Source: Nemertoderma westbladi
Taxonomy: Eukaryota > Xenacoelomorpha > Nemertodermatida > Nemertodermatidae
Length of the DNA: 64,000 nt
NCBI GenBank assembly: GCA_032718475.1
Contig: JAUCBJ010003758.1
Coordinates: forward strand, 17,905-81,904
Direction: 5' to 3'
The notes beneath the pieces are model-generated. The model did no database searches, was not told the DNA's origin, and was given only the letters and a program-made list of their open reading frames with translations. Positions 1 through 8,978 of the stretch are shown here, piece after piece. Positions within the stretch are counted from its first letter, which is position 1. Every line of letters starts with the position of its first letter. A program made the translations under genes and the position numbers.

Positions 1-707
1 CCGAACCTTGGGGCGTTTGATGTTGTTCACTCATGTTGTCGGTGTTGTGTGGTCACAGTGTTTGGTTGTCCTACTGGTTAGTTTTGACTGTGACGGTATC
101 CACTGGAGTTGACAGTGGTGGATACCGACCGGTGTAGATTGTATGCGTCGTCGCATTCATAGGCTGCTGGCCAAGTGCTGGATATATTAGGCCGAAGGCC
201 ATTGTAAAACACAAAGTTAAATTGTCAGTGTTAATAATCACAGCAGTTGATAATAGCACAGTCTGAATATAATAATATGCAATACGAACAGTAACGATGA
301 CAGTCAAAACTAATTCCGGTCTCACAACCGTAAGCAAATCAACTAAACTAATAATCAGAAATCACAACGGTTATACCATTGACACATATCAGATTACTCC
401 TACACTACAGGATAGCCCTAATATCCAATAGATATGCTCCTGTCCCCCCTAATGTGCTTTCCTGCCCTCTATTGGCTTAACCTGATTAATTGTCATCCCG
501 CCACTCCCTGTTGGCCCTGTCCCTTGGTGCTAGCCTTACTAGCTTGTTTCTCCATCTGAGGTGGTTTGACTTCTCACCTCTTTCTGTGGCTTACGGCGTG
601 TATCCCCCCCCCCTCCCCCCCCCCCCAGTTGGTTATGAGGTGAGATTATTATTGGTAATCTCACATCACCAACTATATTGGTAAAATGCCACTATTCCCA
701 TTTTCGG
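1..707 (+). repeat. Diverged LTR-like repeat, copy 1 (right end at 707)
   Basis: This stretch aligns by eye, with many differences, to the first ~627 bp of the insertion at 52,207-53,236. Shared landmarks in the same order are the word attactcctacact, a 'gaggtggattgac..ctaacctc' block, an interrupted hairpin around 'gagattattattggtaatctc', 'ggtgccacttccca' and the end 'gaatccgcttaca' at 695-707. A C-rich run (604-626) lies inside. No open frame longer than about 90 codons is credible. It is probably a solo LTR or other non-coding retroelement end. Its left boundary may lie outside the window. Confidence 0.6.
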
Positions 708-1149
708 TGGGTAATGCACGGAATTGAATCCGCTTACAAAATAGAGCATTATTAATAATATGATATAGTATATCTCTCTTCAGAATCTCTTGCCCACTCC
801 ATCATAACGTTATTCAATTCATAAGCTCTGCAATAGTATTGTAAAGTTCATCCAGTAGTCAGACTGTCTATCTCCTTGGGTATGTGTGTGCCTAACATCA
901 AATCATCCTTCAGATTTATTAACCAATTCTGAATCTTATACCACTAAACCATGTATTATGCTAGTTTTGGCAGTGATAAAAAAGGCATACATCTGCCCCA
1001 CACAAGGAAAGGGACCACTCTGAATACACCATCTCAGCTAAGGAAAATATTTCATAGCAAACATTGTTGACATTCCTTACTTATCTTCATGGACAATAAA
1101 ACATGTTAGACATCATATATATTTGTATATATATATCGATATATGCAAG
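708..1149. other. Gene-free stretch, no recognised content
   Basis: AT-rich sequence with no credible open frame. An AT/TATATA microsatellite-like run lies near 1,118-1,146. No homology to the other repeats of the window was noticed. Confidence 0.5.
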
Positions 1150-1276
1150 ATTTATTTCGCACATTTTCGAGTTTGCATTACTCTTAATCATGCTATTAAT
1201 GTAGCAAAACCAAGTTTAGCTACTTTTTTTAATAGCATGATTAAAAGTATGCCAACTCGAAAATTTGCGAAATAAT
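1150..1276. repeat. Foldback (imperfect ~48-bp inverted repeat)
   Basis: The left arm at about 1,150-1,197 and the right arm at about 1,231-1,276 are inverse complements with only a few mismatches (shared words atttcgca, attttcgagtt, ttaatcatgctatt). The ~33-bp spacer contains a further small stem, gtagc/gctac. It resembles a short foldback MITE. It lies just upstream of the truncated Penelope-like coding fragment and may mark that junction. Confidence 0.7.
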
Positions 1277-1370
1277 TATCACTTTTTAAAAACAGCGGGA
1301 TATTGTTCTTTTTATTATTTATTTACTTACCAGTTATTATTATTAATAATTATAGTGGTACTTTTATTTA

Positions 1371-1811
1371 ATGACACGGCTAGTGCGGTTTGTTTACACA
1401 ACTGCCAAACTGCGCCAATCACTACCATCATTGAAACATCGGGTTCCAGATATTCTTGCGTCTAACGTTGTTTATTCTTTCTCTTGTCCCACTTGTAAGG
1501 GGGAATATGTTGGACATACCATCCAGCACTTGTTTGAATGCGTTAGACAGCATCAAGACGGGTCGGCCAATGATGGTAGTGAACAAGGCAAGACAGTTCA
1601 CAACCATATCATGACACACCGCGGCGAGCCCAATACACGGTGGTTGACGGACTGGCGTGAGTTCTTCAAGCATTTCAAAGTAATTGCACAGCACCCATTG
1701 CGGCCTGTCCTGCAAAAACTTGAAATGTTTTATATACGTATGCGTCAGCCCGCCATTAACAAACAGAAACGTGATTGGCGCAAGTTTGAGGTGCTGCTTC
1801 CCAGTGGTTAG
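1371..1811 (+). pseudogene. Penelope-like element, C-terminal GIY-YIG endonuclease fragment
   Basis: The 146-codon open frame carries the hallmarks of the GIY-YIG nuclease that ends Penelope-like retroelement proteins. There is a 'VVYSFSC' strand with a Cys pair (C-P-T-C), then 'GEYVGHT' in the YIG position, a following 'VRQH' with the conserved Arg, and a late 'EMFYIRMRQPAINKQ' with the expected Glu and the P-x-x-N ending. The reverse transcriptase that should precede it is missing, so this is a 5'-truncated copy; the first Met is not a real start. The frame ends at a natural position (tag at 1,809-1,811) and is followed by a hammerhead-like motif and two direct repeats, which fits a PLE 3' end. 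Confidence 0.8.
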
Positions 1812-1896
1812 ACGGATACACTTCTACCTTGTTTCACTTTACCTTTCTTTCTCCCTTGGGAACTTCTATCTAATGTCTCCTTTCTAGCACTAGCTA

Positions 1897-1924
1897 CTTG
1901 AGAAAGCCCCCATTGGGGCGAAAC
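1897..1924 (+). ncRNA. Hammerhead-ribozyme-like motif, probably degenerate
   Basis: Downstream of the PLE frame, CTTGAGAAA precedes a perfect 5-bp stem (GCCCC at 1,906-1,910 and GGGGC at 1,915-1,919, loop CATT), immediately followed by GAAA-C. PLEs are known to carry hammerhead ribozymes whose core is CUGAUGA, stem II, GAAA. Here stem II and GAAA fit, but the first core box reads CUUGAGA, so the positions of G5 and A6 differ. Self-cleavage is therefore doubtful. The layout and location support a relic or variant rather than chance. Confidence 0.45.
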
Positions 1925-1944
1925 CTACTGATCAGCTGACAGTT

Positions 1945-2342
1945 GTCAGCTGATCACTGATTGCATGCAACATCTACAGGTCAGTTGCTTTTTTACTGTT
2001 TCATTTGTACTGCATAAGTGCATACCTACCGGTAAGGTTTTTACTTCACTGCTTGACAATTAAATAAAGTACCACTATATTGCATTAACTCAAGCTTTTT
2101 AATTCAATGGATTATTATACTATAATAATCCATTGGCAGTTCTGTCAGCTGATCACTGATTGCATGCAACATCTACAGGTCAGTTGCTTTTTTACTGTTT
2201 CATTTGTACTGCATAAGTGCATACCTACCGGTAAGGTTTTTACTTCACTGCTTGACAATTAAATAAAGTACCACTATATTGCATTAACTCAAGCTTTTTA
2301 ATTCAATGGATTATTATACTATAATAATCCATTGGCAGTTCT
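1945..2342 (+). repeat. Two 199-bp direct repeats, PLE terminal repeat (pLTR-like)
   Basis: Copy 1 (1,945-2,143) and copy 2 (2,144-2,342) are nearly identical and abut head to tail. Each contains a 15-bp perfect inverted repeat with a 1-nt centre (2,105-2,119 / 2,121-2,135 in copy 1). The first copy is preceded by its own inverse: TGATCAGCTGAC (1,929-1,940), AGTT, GTCAGCTGATCA (1,945-1,956). Penelope-like elements are often inserted as partial tandems with terminal repeats, which suits the position just after the GIY-YIG frame. Confidence 0.7.
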
Positions 2343-2574
2343 CTAGTCTACCGCTAATGGGCTGAAATGAAAACATTTTAGAAATCTCTGAATTGAAAAA
2401 CCTTCAGCTAATAGCGACATCAAGAATATTCAATGACCATCAGTTCAGTTGGGCTACTAATTTTACGGTTATTTATGTTATGGTTGAACCATAACATACA
2501 TTAGAGAACCCAATCAATCAATCTATCATAATAATAATATCATAATAATAATAGAAGGAAACGTCAGCTGTCGG

Positions 2575-3085
2575 CCAAGATCCCCTTTGGTTGATTCTCA
2601 AATTTTTAGATCACTGGTTGGCTATCTAATTGACCATCACTGGTTTGCCAAAGAATAATTATTCTTCAACAGGAAGGATATCACAAAACAATGGCCAATT
2701 AGCATATATCCTATTTACTAACAAGATACCCACCCATTTTGCTTTGGTGAGTTGCTTAATAGTTCGTTCAAACTACATTAGCATTCATATAATAATAATA
2801 TATGTGATGCCAATTGCTACAATTCAGAGCAGTTTGGAAAGCTCATATAATTTACTTGAGTCATGAGATTTGACTCTTAATCCAATAACTAACCATAGTG
2901 AATAAAGGACAAGTTGGTTTGCTGCCCTAAAGAAAGGAAACCTCACACTTTAAAGATGATTTCGAATGCGGATAAGCTATTCAACATAATAATGCTGAAT
3001 TGGATAAGTGATTCAGAAAGACTGCTGCATGGCTGTGAGGTGGTTTCCGAAAAGGTGATTCGAGTCCAATCAACATGCTTTAGGA
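2575..3085 (+). repeat. Dispersed repeat family H, copy 1
   Basis: A diverged version of this segment occurs at about 16,520-17,010. Shared landmarks in the same order include 'cttcaayaggaagg', 'caatgacc..', 'aacaagatacc.acccag', 'ttgagtcatg.gatt', 'aactaac.atag', 'gggaaacct.a', 'aataataatgc' and 'agtgattcagaa'/'atagatccagaa'. No coding capacity was recognised. It is probably an old non-autonomous element or a decayed 3' end. Confidence 0.55.
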
Positions 3086-4664
3086 ATTGTTACAAGTAAT
3101 GTCATGTAACTAACTTGCCTCATATTTGTAGATTTGTTAAATTCCTTTGATAGTCTACTGTGTGCTTTGTATGTCTCTTGACCAAAATAATATGTGAGCT
3201 ATAAATTCAAAACACCAGTAGCACTAGAGGCAGAGGAAATAACCAATAATATTGATGGCTTTTCACTCAGTGATGATCTGGGTTTAATACCGGATATTAA
3301 ATCAAATTAAACAATGTGTAATATTTATTTCCATTATCCATTTTGTACAATTACTGACTTAGATCTGATTAGGGGAAAATAAATATTATAGCAAACAATG
3401 TATTCATCATGTTTTGTGGGGCAGCCTTAATAAAATTACATTCCCATCACTGCAATGCAATTTATCTTCTCAAACAGAATTGCATTTCAGCCATTTATAT
3501 TAACAGCCTATCGCATCATACTCACCACATCCTTCAACCAATGAGGAAGCAATCATTTTCAGGATTGTGCTGTCAGTGCATCTTTCCTTCCTATTAAAAC
3601 TTCATACTAATATGTATGCATCAGATTACAATTAATATATTTGAGTGCATTGTGTCCTAAATTATTTTAGGTGATAATAAAATCACCTCAAGGGTATCTT
3701 CACTCTTTATTGCTCCAAATATATTCAATAGTAATAAATACAGCGTGTTCCTATATTTATTTGTATGTTCAATACTATTTCAAAATTTTCCAGAGCCCAT
3801 CAGCCAATGGACGTTAACTATGTGTGGATGGATGTGTGTGGATTTCATCAATTAGAGTTTATATTTAAATATTATTAAGTCCGAGGCTGGAAATAGAATA
3901 GGTAGGAGTGCAATCTTCCATAGATAACCATATCTCTATAAACTGAATATTACGCAAATGATAGGCCAATTGTAGTCCATTATACAACTTCATGATTGAC
4001 AGGATAGAGAAGAAGTGGACCAGCACAAGCATTGTATGTGTCATTACCACCTTCCAGGGCCTTCCAGTGCAAACTCAAATGAATTACTTACCCCTCTCAA
4101 GCTCCACCATTATTATTATTATTTATTTATTTTTTATTAAAACTAGGGCCCACTTGGGACTTCATGCAACTGCTATTGAATAAAATAACATACATAGTGA
4201 TATCACTATTAGTAGGTTAAAATGCATTTAAGGTATAAGCGATATGTAAGTAATCAATAGTATCCACCTCATGCAAACACATTTGGTAGATTAGCTTGAT
4301 CCTAGACACCCTCCCTGGGGCTGCCCCATAAGTCCTACACCTCCCCCTGGTGTCTTCAGGTCATTGTTGTGTGCCATCCTGGTAGACTTTGCCTCGGCAG
4401 ACTCGTTAATGTCCTCATCTGTGAGGTCGAGGCTTGACGTGGCACCCACAGCAAGGACCATAAGCCAGAGATACAGTCGTGCAAGGACCTCCATGCGTAA
4501 TCATTCATTGTTTCGTTCCATGCCTCAATGCTAATGGCTATTTGATACAACACTAACAAACGCTAGGCATGGGTATTTAGCATGATAGTTCTCATGCATG
4601 TCGTTGAACATGAAGTAGTAGGACTGGTTCAATCTCACTCTTGGATAAGGCGGAATGCATTGTA
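3086..4664. other. Gene-free stretch, short random open frames only
   Basis: No open frame here shows recognisable protein character. Minus-strand frames at 4,291-4,559 overlap each other in different frames and have no motif; they may be an eroded continuation of the unknown coding remnant at 4,665-6,229. (TTA)n-like runs occur near 4,110. Confidence 0.45.
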
Positions 4665-6229
4665 TTACTCAGCAAAGCTCTTTTCTAGTAGTTTCTTCAA
4701 TAGTGGCTTGTAGTATTTGTCGAGAACAGCTAGCCATTCTTCTGTAAACTGGTCAGCACTCATCTTGTAGCCTGAGAGCAACATTATTTTCACCATGCTA
4801 AGGCATGACAAGAAGAAGGGCTCATTGACGACAGGAGCAGTTTGTTTTCCTCGTACATAGTCGTCATACAGTCTGGTGTTAACCCTATTACCACTGGGGG
4901 GGGGGGGGGGGGGGGGGATTTAGTAATTATTTATGTTTGGGCTATTTTTATTTATTTTTATTGGTTTGGATCACTCTAATGCTCTATCTATACAAGTATG
5001 TAAGTGTAGTGGTACGTGATTTTTGGAGCACCAAACTTAGGGTGTGGCACTTTAAAATTTCAAAATTACTTTATTCGGAAAATTTACTAAAGTTTTGATT
5101 TCGAAGCATTTTTATTGGTTTTCTGGAGCGCTGAATCGATTGAAAGTAATATAGAAGCCTGAAAACATTTTTGGTGCACCAAAATTTTTCAATTCATTTT
5201 TCAAAATTTGAAGTGCCACGCCCTAATTTTGGTACATCAAAAATGGCGAACCACTAAGTCTTCAGGCTTCTTCTATATTACTTTCAATCGATTCAGCGGT
5301 CTAGAAAACCTATATAAATGCGCTAAAATTTCAATTTTGGTTTATTTTTCGAATCTCATATTTTTCAAAAATTGAAGTGCCACGCCCTAATTTTGGTGCA
5401 CCAAAAATGGCGAACCACTAAGTCTTCAAGCTTCTATATTACTTTCAATCCCTTCAGCGGCCCAGAAAACCTATAAAGATGCGTTGAAATAAAAAATTAG
5501 GGGAATTTTATGATATAAAATTTGAAGTGCCACGCCACGCCCACTTCTTAGGTGCACGAAAAATAGCATCCACTTCAATTTTTGTAAATGGAATATAATT
5601 ACATTCGATTCAGCGTCTTGAAAAACCTTCTAAATCTAGCCAACACTGCCAGACTATTAGTTTTGAGAAAACGAAAAATTTTTAAATTTTGTCCTGGGTC
5701 TACTTTTATTTTTCATCAAAATTATGATTCCCTGCTTATGAAATTTTAACTTTTTAAGGTTTAGTAGTGTTCATCTATAGTTGTTTCACCAACAGCCCAA
5801 ATTTTGTAGGATTTTATTGGACGATTACAAAAATATATTGGGTGGGCCGAATCGCCCCCCCCCCCCCCCCCCCCCCCAGTGGTGCAAATGGTCAAAACAC
5901 CCCAGTGGTAGGTAATAGGGTTAAAAGTTGTAGATTGGATTACTGTTTTTAAGGACCCTCATAGCTGAAGACGTTGTCCTCGTCATTGCTGTTCCTGCTA
6001 GTGTTGCCACTTGTATTGCCCGCTTTCTCAACCACTGGATGAAGTCTGGTGGAACTATTTTATCCATTCTTTGGGCTTTGACTAGGCCACTATAACTCCA
6101 GTTTCCATGAGCCAGTTGATGTAGAGCAGAATCAAGGCTGTATGTACAGACTGTCACAATTGCGTGGCAGGAGATAGTTGGATGATTTATGATGTTTAGA
6201 AAGAATGGGTCATCGATTACCTCCACCAA
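4665..6229 (-). pseudogene. Unrecognised decayed coding remnant, split by a MITE
   Basis: Read on the minus strand, two parts flank the MITE at 4,883-5,920. The first (6,229 to 5,925) holds a ~100-codon frame. The second (4,878 to a taa stop at 4,665-4,667) holds about 70 open codons containing 'LYDDYVRGKQ', 'VNEPFFLSCLSMVKI' and 'EEWLAVLDKYYKP'. At least one frame change and one stop separate the parts once the MITE is ignored. The amino-acid composition looks protein-like, but I do not recognise the family. It could be part of a large DNA transposon or a host pseudogene. Function unknown. Confidence 0.35.
4883..5920. mobile_element. Non-autonomous piggyBac-type MITE with internal tandem repeats, copy 1
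   Basis: The 1,038-bp element is bounded by TTAA on both sides (4,879-4,882 and 5,921-5,924). Its ends are inverted: CCCTATTACCACTGGGG on the left, and CCCTATTACC-TA-CCACTGGGG when the right end is read inward. Each end runs into a homopolymer, 22 G on the left (4,896-4,917) and 23 C on the right (5,855-5,877). The interior has ~160-bp tandem units with recurring 'gtgccacgccctaattttggt', 'gcgaaccactaagtcttca' and 'cagcgg.c.agaaaacct'. It encodes nothing. TTAA target sites are typical of the piggyBac superfamily. Confidence 0.8.
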
Positions 6230-6612
6230 ACAAATGATGTAGAAAACAGGCTTGAGAGACGCTGTGATTGTCGTATCTGTTAAATTTCCTGTTGATCAAT
6301 ATTTTTACTGTTTTCCGGGTGCTTTACAGTGTTTTTCATGTTTTTCTAGTGTTTTACTGTTTTGCTAGTGTTTTCCTAATTTAGAATTATCCTTCTTTCT
6401 ATACCTACTGTTGTTTATAATATACTTATTGGGAATTTGATCCAAAGGCAAATTCACAGATAGTTGTGACAAATCAGGGGACTTGGTTTTCACTCAGGAA
6501 GAATTCCAAACCACAGTAAATCGATTTCAGCTATAGAGACTACGAAGTACGTTTGTTGTATTTTTAGGGCTAAATTTGGCAAATTTTGCAAAATTTTAAA
6601 TGCCACGAGTGT
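6230..6612. other. Gene-free stretch
   Basis: AT-rich, with repeated 'gtgtttt' words at about 6,300-6,380. The end (about 6,560-6,610) contains 'aaattttaaatgccacg', which echoes the 'tgaagtgccacg' words inside the MITE at 4,883-5,920, so a fragment of that family may be present. Confidence 0.4.
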
Positions 6613-6717
6613 GTAGTAGACTCGCCTCGATGGCTCGCCCCCACCTGTATCCGAACTAGATCGCACTTAGCCCACCCCCTTCACCGAAGGGGTATGTGTA
6701 GTAGACTCGCCTCAATG
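6613..6717. repeat. ~100-bp direct repeat flanking gypsy fragment, copy 1
   Basis: This GC-rich segment recurs at about 8,205-8,330. Both contain 'actcgcctcgatggctcgc', 'cacctg.atccgaac.agatcg', 'cacttagcccacccccttc' and 'ccgaaggggtatgtgtag'. Here the repeat overlaps the end of the gypsy reading frame. The pair may be short LTR remnants or a recombined minisatellite that brackets the pol fragment. Confidence 0.65.
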
Positions 6718-8170
6718 GCAGTGTGGGCTCAAGTTGGGCAGACGCAGGCGGGCCGCTAGGTGGTGCGCTGAATGTGCGGACACGCAAAAGTACGCGGTTC
6801 CGTCGCACAATTCGCCCGCTCTCTTGGCGCACGTGGAAGTCGTGGTTGGGGAGGGCCTTGACCACGGTTCCAAGGCCAGTCCAACGCTTAGTGGTGGGGT
6901 CTTGAATGGTAACCGGCTGGCCGACCAGGAGTGTTTTCAGTGGGCGTGTTTGGCAGTTATAGTTCGCCTGTAGTTCGTTGCGGTTGGTGGCAGCCACCTC
7001 GTCCAGCTCCCTGAATGTTTGGCGCCACATGGGGGCGAAGGAGGTGAAGTGGATGGGGAGGGCCTCCTGGACGTTGCGACCGTACAGGAGCTCGGCAGAG
7101 GATCGACCACCGTAGCGTGGGGTGTTGCGAAAAGCCAGGATCCCCTGTACGATTGCGTCCGAGTCGTGGGTGGCCCCCAGGAAGAGTTCCTTCATGGCCT
7201 TGACCGCGGCCTCGGCGCGTCCATTGGTGCGCACTAGGTAGGGGCTGGAGAGCTCGAGCTGGACCCCCCACTGGTGGAGGAACTGGCGGACTTCGTTGGA
7301 TACGAATTGGGGGCCGCCGTCGGGGTGGAGGATTGTAGGGACGGCAGTGGCGAGGAAGAGGTGGCGAAGGCAGTCGATGATCGCACAAGATGTTGTGTCT
7401 GAGTTGAGGCGGTACAGCGTGGGCCAGCCGGTATACTCGTCGGTGACCACTAAGTATTTAATGGCGCCGACCTGGAAGAGGTTGGCATGGGCATGCTGGA
7501 AGGGCCTCGTGGCCTCCGGGTTGTGTTGGAGGGGCTCGGTGGCGTGGGTGGGGAGGTTGGTCTGGCAGGAACGGCATCGATTTACTGTTTGTTGGATGTC
7601 GTTCAGTAGGGATGGCCACCAGACCGACCTGGTCGCACGATCCCGAGTCTTGTTCAGCCCCTGGTGGGCGGCGTGTAGCTGTTGGAGGGCAGTGCGGCGC
7701 AACTCAACGGGGATGTAAAGTTGAGGGCCTTTTAGGATCACCCCCTCGTGGATCATCAGGTCGGCGCGGTGGACAAAGTAGGGCCGGAGTTGGTCGTCGA
7801 CCACGTTGTGTTTTGAGGTCGGCAGTTGGTCATCGACCACGTTGTGTTTTGAGGTCGGCCAACCCTCTTGGATGACGTTGAGGAGGGCGTGGTAAACTGG
7901 GTCGCGTTGGCTGGCCTCCCGAATTTGCTTGATACGTGCGTCCTGGGAATCAAGCGATGGGAGCTGCCCGATGGCGGCATTCACCATGAATTCCCAGTCT
8001 GCGTCGTCGTCAGGGGTCAGAAGTAAGTCGTCGGGCTGAGGTGCGTGGAGGGGGGCACGGGAAAACGCGTCAGCGACGAGGTGCTTCAAACCGCATTGGT
8101 GGCGTGCGGTGAAGTTGAACCGGGCCAACGCAGTCTTCAACTTCAGGTTATGGTAATGAATAGAAGACAC
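6656..8170 (-). pseudogene. Ty3/gypsy retrotransposon pol fragment: RNase H end plus integrase
   Basis: The 504-codon open frame begins in the tail of the RNase H region ('RFNFTARHQ...HLVADAFSRAP'). A zinc-binding H-x2-H...C-x2-C module follows (H166, H169, C199, C202), then the integrase core and a C-terminal 'PVTIQDPTTKRWTGLGTVV' segment. In the catalytic core D284 and E320 keep the D-35-E spacing. The first acidic position, normally in an A-D-L-F context, reads A-N-L-F (N230), so the enzyme should be inactive. Residues 105-128 are a 12-residue duplication. Protease, RT and most of RNase H are absent, and the first Met is not a true start. The fragment is clearly more GC-rich than its surroundings and is bracketed by a ~100-bp direct repeat. 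Confidence 0.85.
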
Positions 8171-8204
8171 ACCCCTATGGCTCGCCCCATCCCCTTATTC
8201 TCAT

Positions 8205-8330
8205 GTAGTAGACTTGTAGTAGACTTGCCTCGATGGCTTGCCCCCACCTGCATCCGAACAAGATCGCACTTAGCCCACCCCCTTCGCCGAAGGGGTATGT
8301 GTAGTAGACTCGCCTCGATGGCTCGCCCCC
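8205..8330. repeat. ~100-bp direct repeat flanking gypsy fragment, copy 2
   Basis: Second copy of the repeat at 6,613-6,717, in the same orientation. It also carries local reduplications of 'tagtagact' and 'cgcctcgatggctcgcccc'. It lies just upstream (minus-strand sense) of the truncated gypsy frame, so the 5' truncation of pol may have happened by recombination within this repeat. Confidence 0.65.
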
Positions 8331-8966
8331 TTGTCTGGTTGTATCTGTATGCGTTATGAATATACCGGTATACTGACTTACTGAAGATACGGACGACCGG
8401 TACCAGACAGCTAGTCAATGAGGCTGGGGTAGATTTATATGAAAATCACAATTTCACATTTTGTGTTTGTTTCCAACCTATTTGACATGATATATTTGCA
8501 TCTTCCTTACCTTTTATCAAAAATACAAAATATCTAGGAATTTCAAAACAGGCATTACCTTCCCAAAAATTTGAAATTTTCAAGTGTCGTGAGGCCCGCT
8601 TAGAATTTTTCAAAATCAAATTTTTTTTAAAGTTAGTTTAGACTGATTTGGCATCAGAAAAATAGTGCTTCCCTTAAAAGTAAAGAAAACAATTTTTCTC
8701 ACTCCATCCTACTAAGCAGGCCATACCCTACATACAGGGCAGACTTGCCAATGACCAGCTTCCCCCCGCATTGATAACTACCCCAATGGCATCCTCCTCG
8801 TACACTACCACATGTTCTTGATCTTCAGTGCATCTGGATTACTCATTTACCGTCGCATCAAGCTCCATCATTATTAGATCCAGTATCAATTTGATACATG
8901 ATTTATTAATAAGGGATTGGTCCTCTATAATTTTTGTTTAAATTAAATATGAATTCATATCTAGTT
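8331..8966. other. Gene-free AT-rich stretch
   Basis: No credible frame. The section near 8,560-8,640 ('aaatttgaaattttcaagtgtcgtgaggcccgc') faintly resembles the interior units of the MITE at 4,883-5,920. Confidence 0.4.
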
Positions 8967-8978
8967 AAGTTAAATTTA

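Noticed and set aside
4291-4559. Two overlapping minus-strand frames as a secreted protein gene
   Set aside because: Both lack a consistent frame or homology, and the apparent hydrophobic start is short; not supported.
6723-7875. Plus-strand frames across the gypsy fragment
   Set aside because: Antisense shadows produced by GC-rich codon usage of the minus-strand pol frame.
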